A stretch of 14,773 nt of DNA from Porticoccaceae bacterium (GTDB lineage: Bacteria > Pseudomonadota > Gammaproteobacteria > Pseudomonadales > Porticoccaceae). How positions within the stretch are numbered: the stretch's first letter is position 1; every line of letters begins with the position of its first letter. Positions 14,424 through 14,773 of the stretch are shown here, piece by piece. The stretch covers positions 1 to 14,773 of the forward strand of contig JAFMBU010000025.1 in NCBI GenBank assembly GCA_017858295.1, in the 5' to 3' direction. Position numbers and translations under genes: made by a program. Under the pieces are notes generated by a model. That model made no database searches, was not told where the DNA came from, and saw only the letters and a program-made list of their open reading frames with translations.

Positions 14424-14773
14424 ATGACACGTTTTATTTTTGTTACTGGTGGTGTTGTCTCGTCTTTGGGTAAAGGTATATCAGCGGCGTCGCTGGCTGC
14501 TGTTCTGGAATCCCGTGGACTCAACGTTACAATCCTCAAACTCGACCCCTATTTAAATGTCGACCCCGGAACCATGAGCCCCTATCAGCACGGCGAAGTC
14601 TATGTCACTGAAGATGGCGCTGAGACGGATCTGGATCTTGGTCACTACGAGCGTTTCCTGCGTTCGAAGATGACCAAGAACAATAACTTTACCAGTGGTC
14701 AGGTTTACGAAACGGTGCTGCGTCGCGAACGTCGCGGTGATTATCTGGGCGGCACTGTGCAGGTTATTCCGCA
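14424..14773 (+). CDS. pyrG: CTP synthase, N-terminal part (cut by window end)
   Basis: PyrG makes CTP from UTP with ATP, using ammonia released from glutamine by its C-terminal amidotransferase domain. Only about 116 residues of the N-terminal synthetase domain are inside the window; full proteins have about 540. Visible are FVTGGVVSSLGKGI at 6-19 with the P-loop-like SSLGKG, KLDPYLNVDPGTMSP at 39-53, HGEVYVTEDGAETDLDLGHYERF at 56-78 with the metal- and UTP-binding acidic residues, and RRERRGDYLGGTVQVIP at the edge. The ATG has AGGG at 14415-14418, five bases away. It follows tilS after a 163-base gap, and probably has its own promoter. Confidence 0.97.
   Translation, partial: MTRFIFVTGGVVSSLGKGISAASLAAVLESRGLNVTILKLDPYLNVDPGTMSPYQHGEVYVTEDGAETDLDLGHYERFLRSKMTKNNNFTSGQVYETVLRRERRGDYLGGTVQVIP

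Overview
The window is a compact stretch of a gammaproteobacterial chromosome with moderate G+C and very short spacers. The order argH - algZ - algR - hemC - hemD - hemX - hemY, with cyaY nearby, is the arrangement known from Pseudomonas and marine relatives. The proteins resemble those of Pseudomonadales/Cellvibrionales-type marine gammaproteobacteria, but no finer placement is possible by reading alone. I see no transposase, integrase, CRISPR array, tRNA or rRNA.

Layout. 1-115 may hold the 3' end of an unrecognised upstream gene. 108-428 is cyaY (frataxin, +). Its stop codon abuts that of argH (argininosuccinate lyase, -). Divergent from argH is a rightward set of six genes: algZ and algR (LytS-type histidine kinase and LytTR regulator), then hemC, hemD, hemX and hemY (tetrapyrrole synthesis from porphobilinogen to uroporphyrinogen III, plus two membrane proteins). 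The stop of algR lies in a 20-bp imperfect tandem duplication. nfo (endonuclease IV, -) converges on hemY.

Divergent from nfo is a small + gene that I read as a bacteriohemerythrin. All seven di-iron ligands are present, but an acidic stretch of about 30 residues is inserted between the first two ligand helices. Upstream of it is a 9/10 match to an FNR/Anr box, centred exactly 41.5 bp before a plausible transcription start. An alternative reading is that half of this box is the -35 element of nfo.

Next comes a leftward group read as gcvR, trmL, fldB and mnmC(o). fldB and the oxidoreductase domain of MnmC overlap by four bases. MnmC here lacks its methyltransferase half. On the + strand follow yheU and tilS, overlapping by four bases, and the 5' part of pyrG (CTP synthase), which runs off the window. 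TrmL, MnmC(o) and TilS all act on wobble position 34 of tRNAs.

Most of the window is core metabolism. The parts most worth a second look are the hemerythrin with its possible oxygen-responsive control site, the coupled flavodoxin/single-domain MnmC pair, the tandem duplication at the algR stop, and two dyads in the gcvR-yheU and tilS-pyrG spacers. I found no clear multi-gene novel system.
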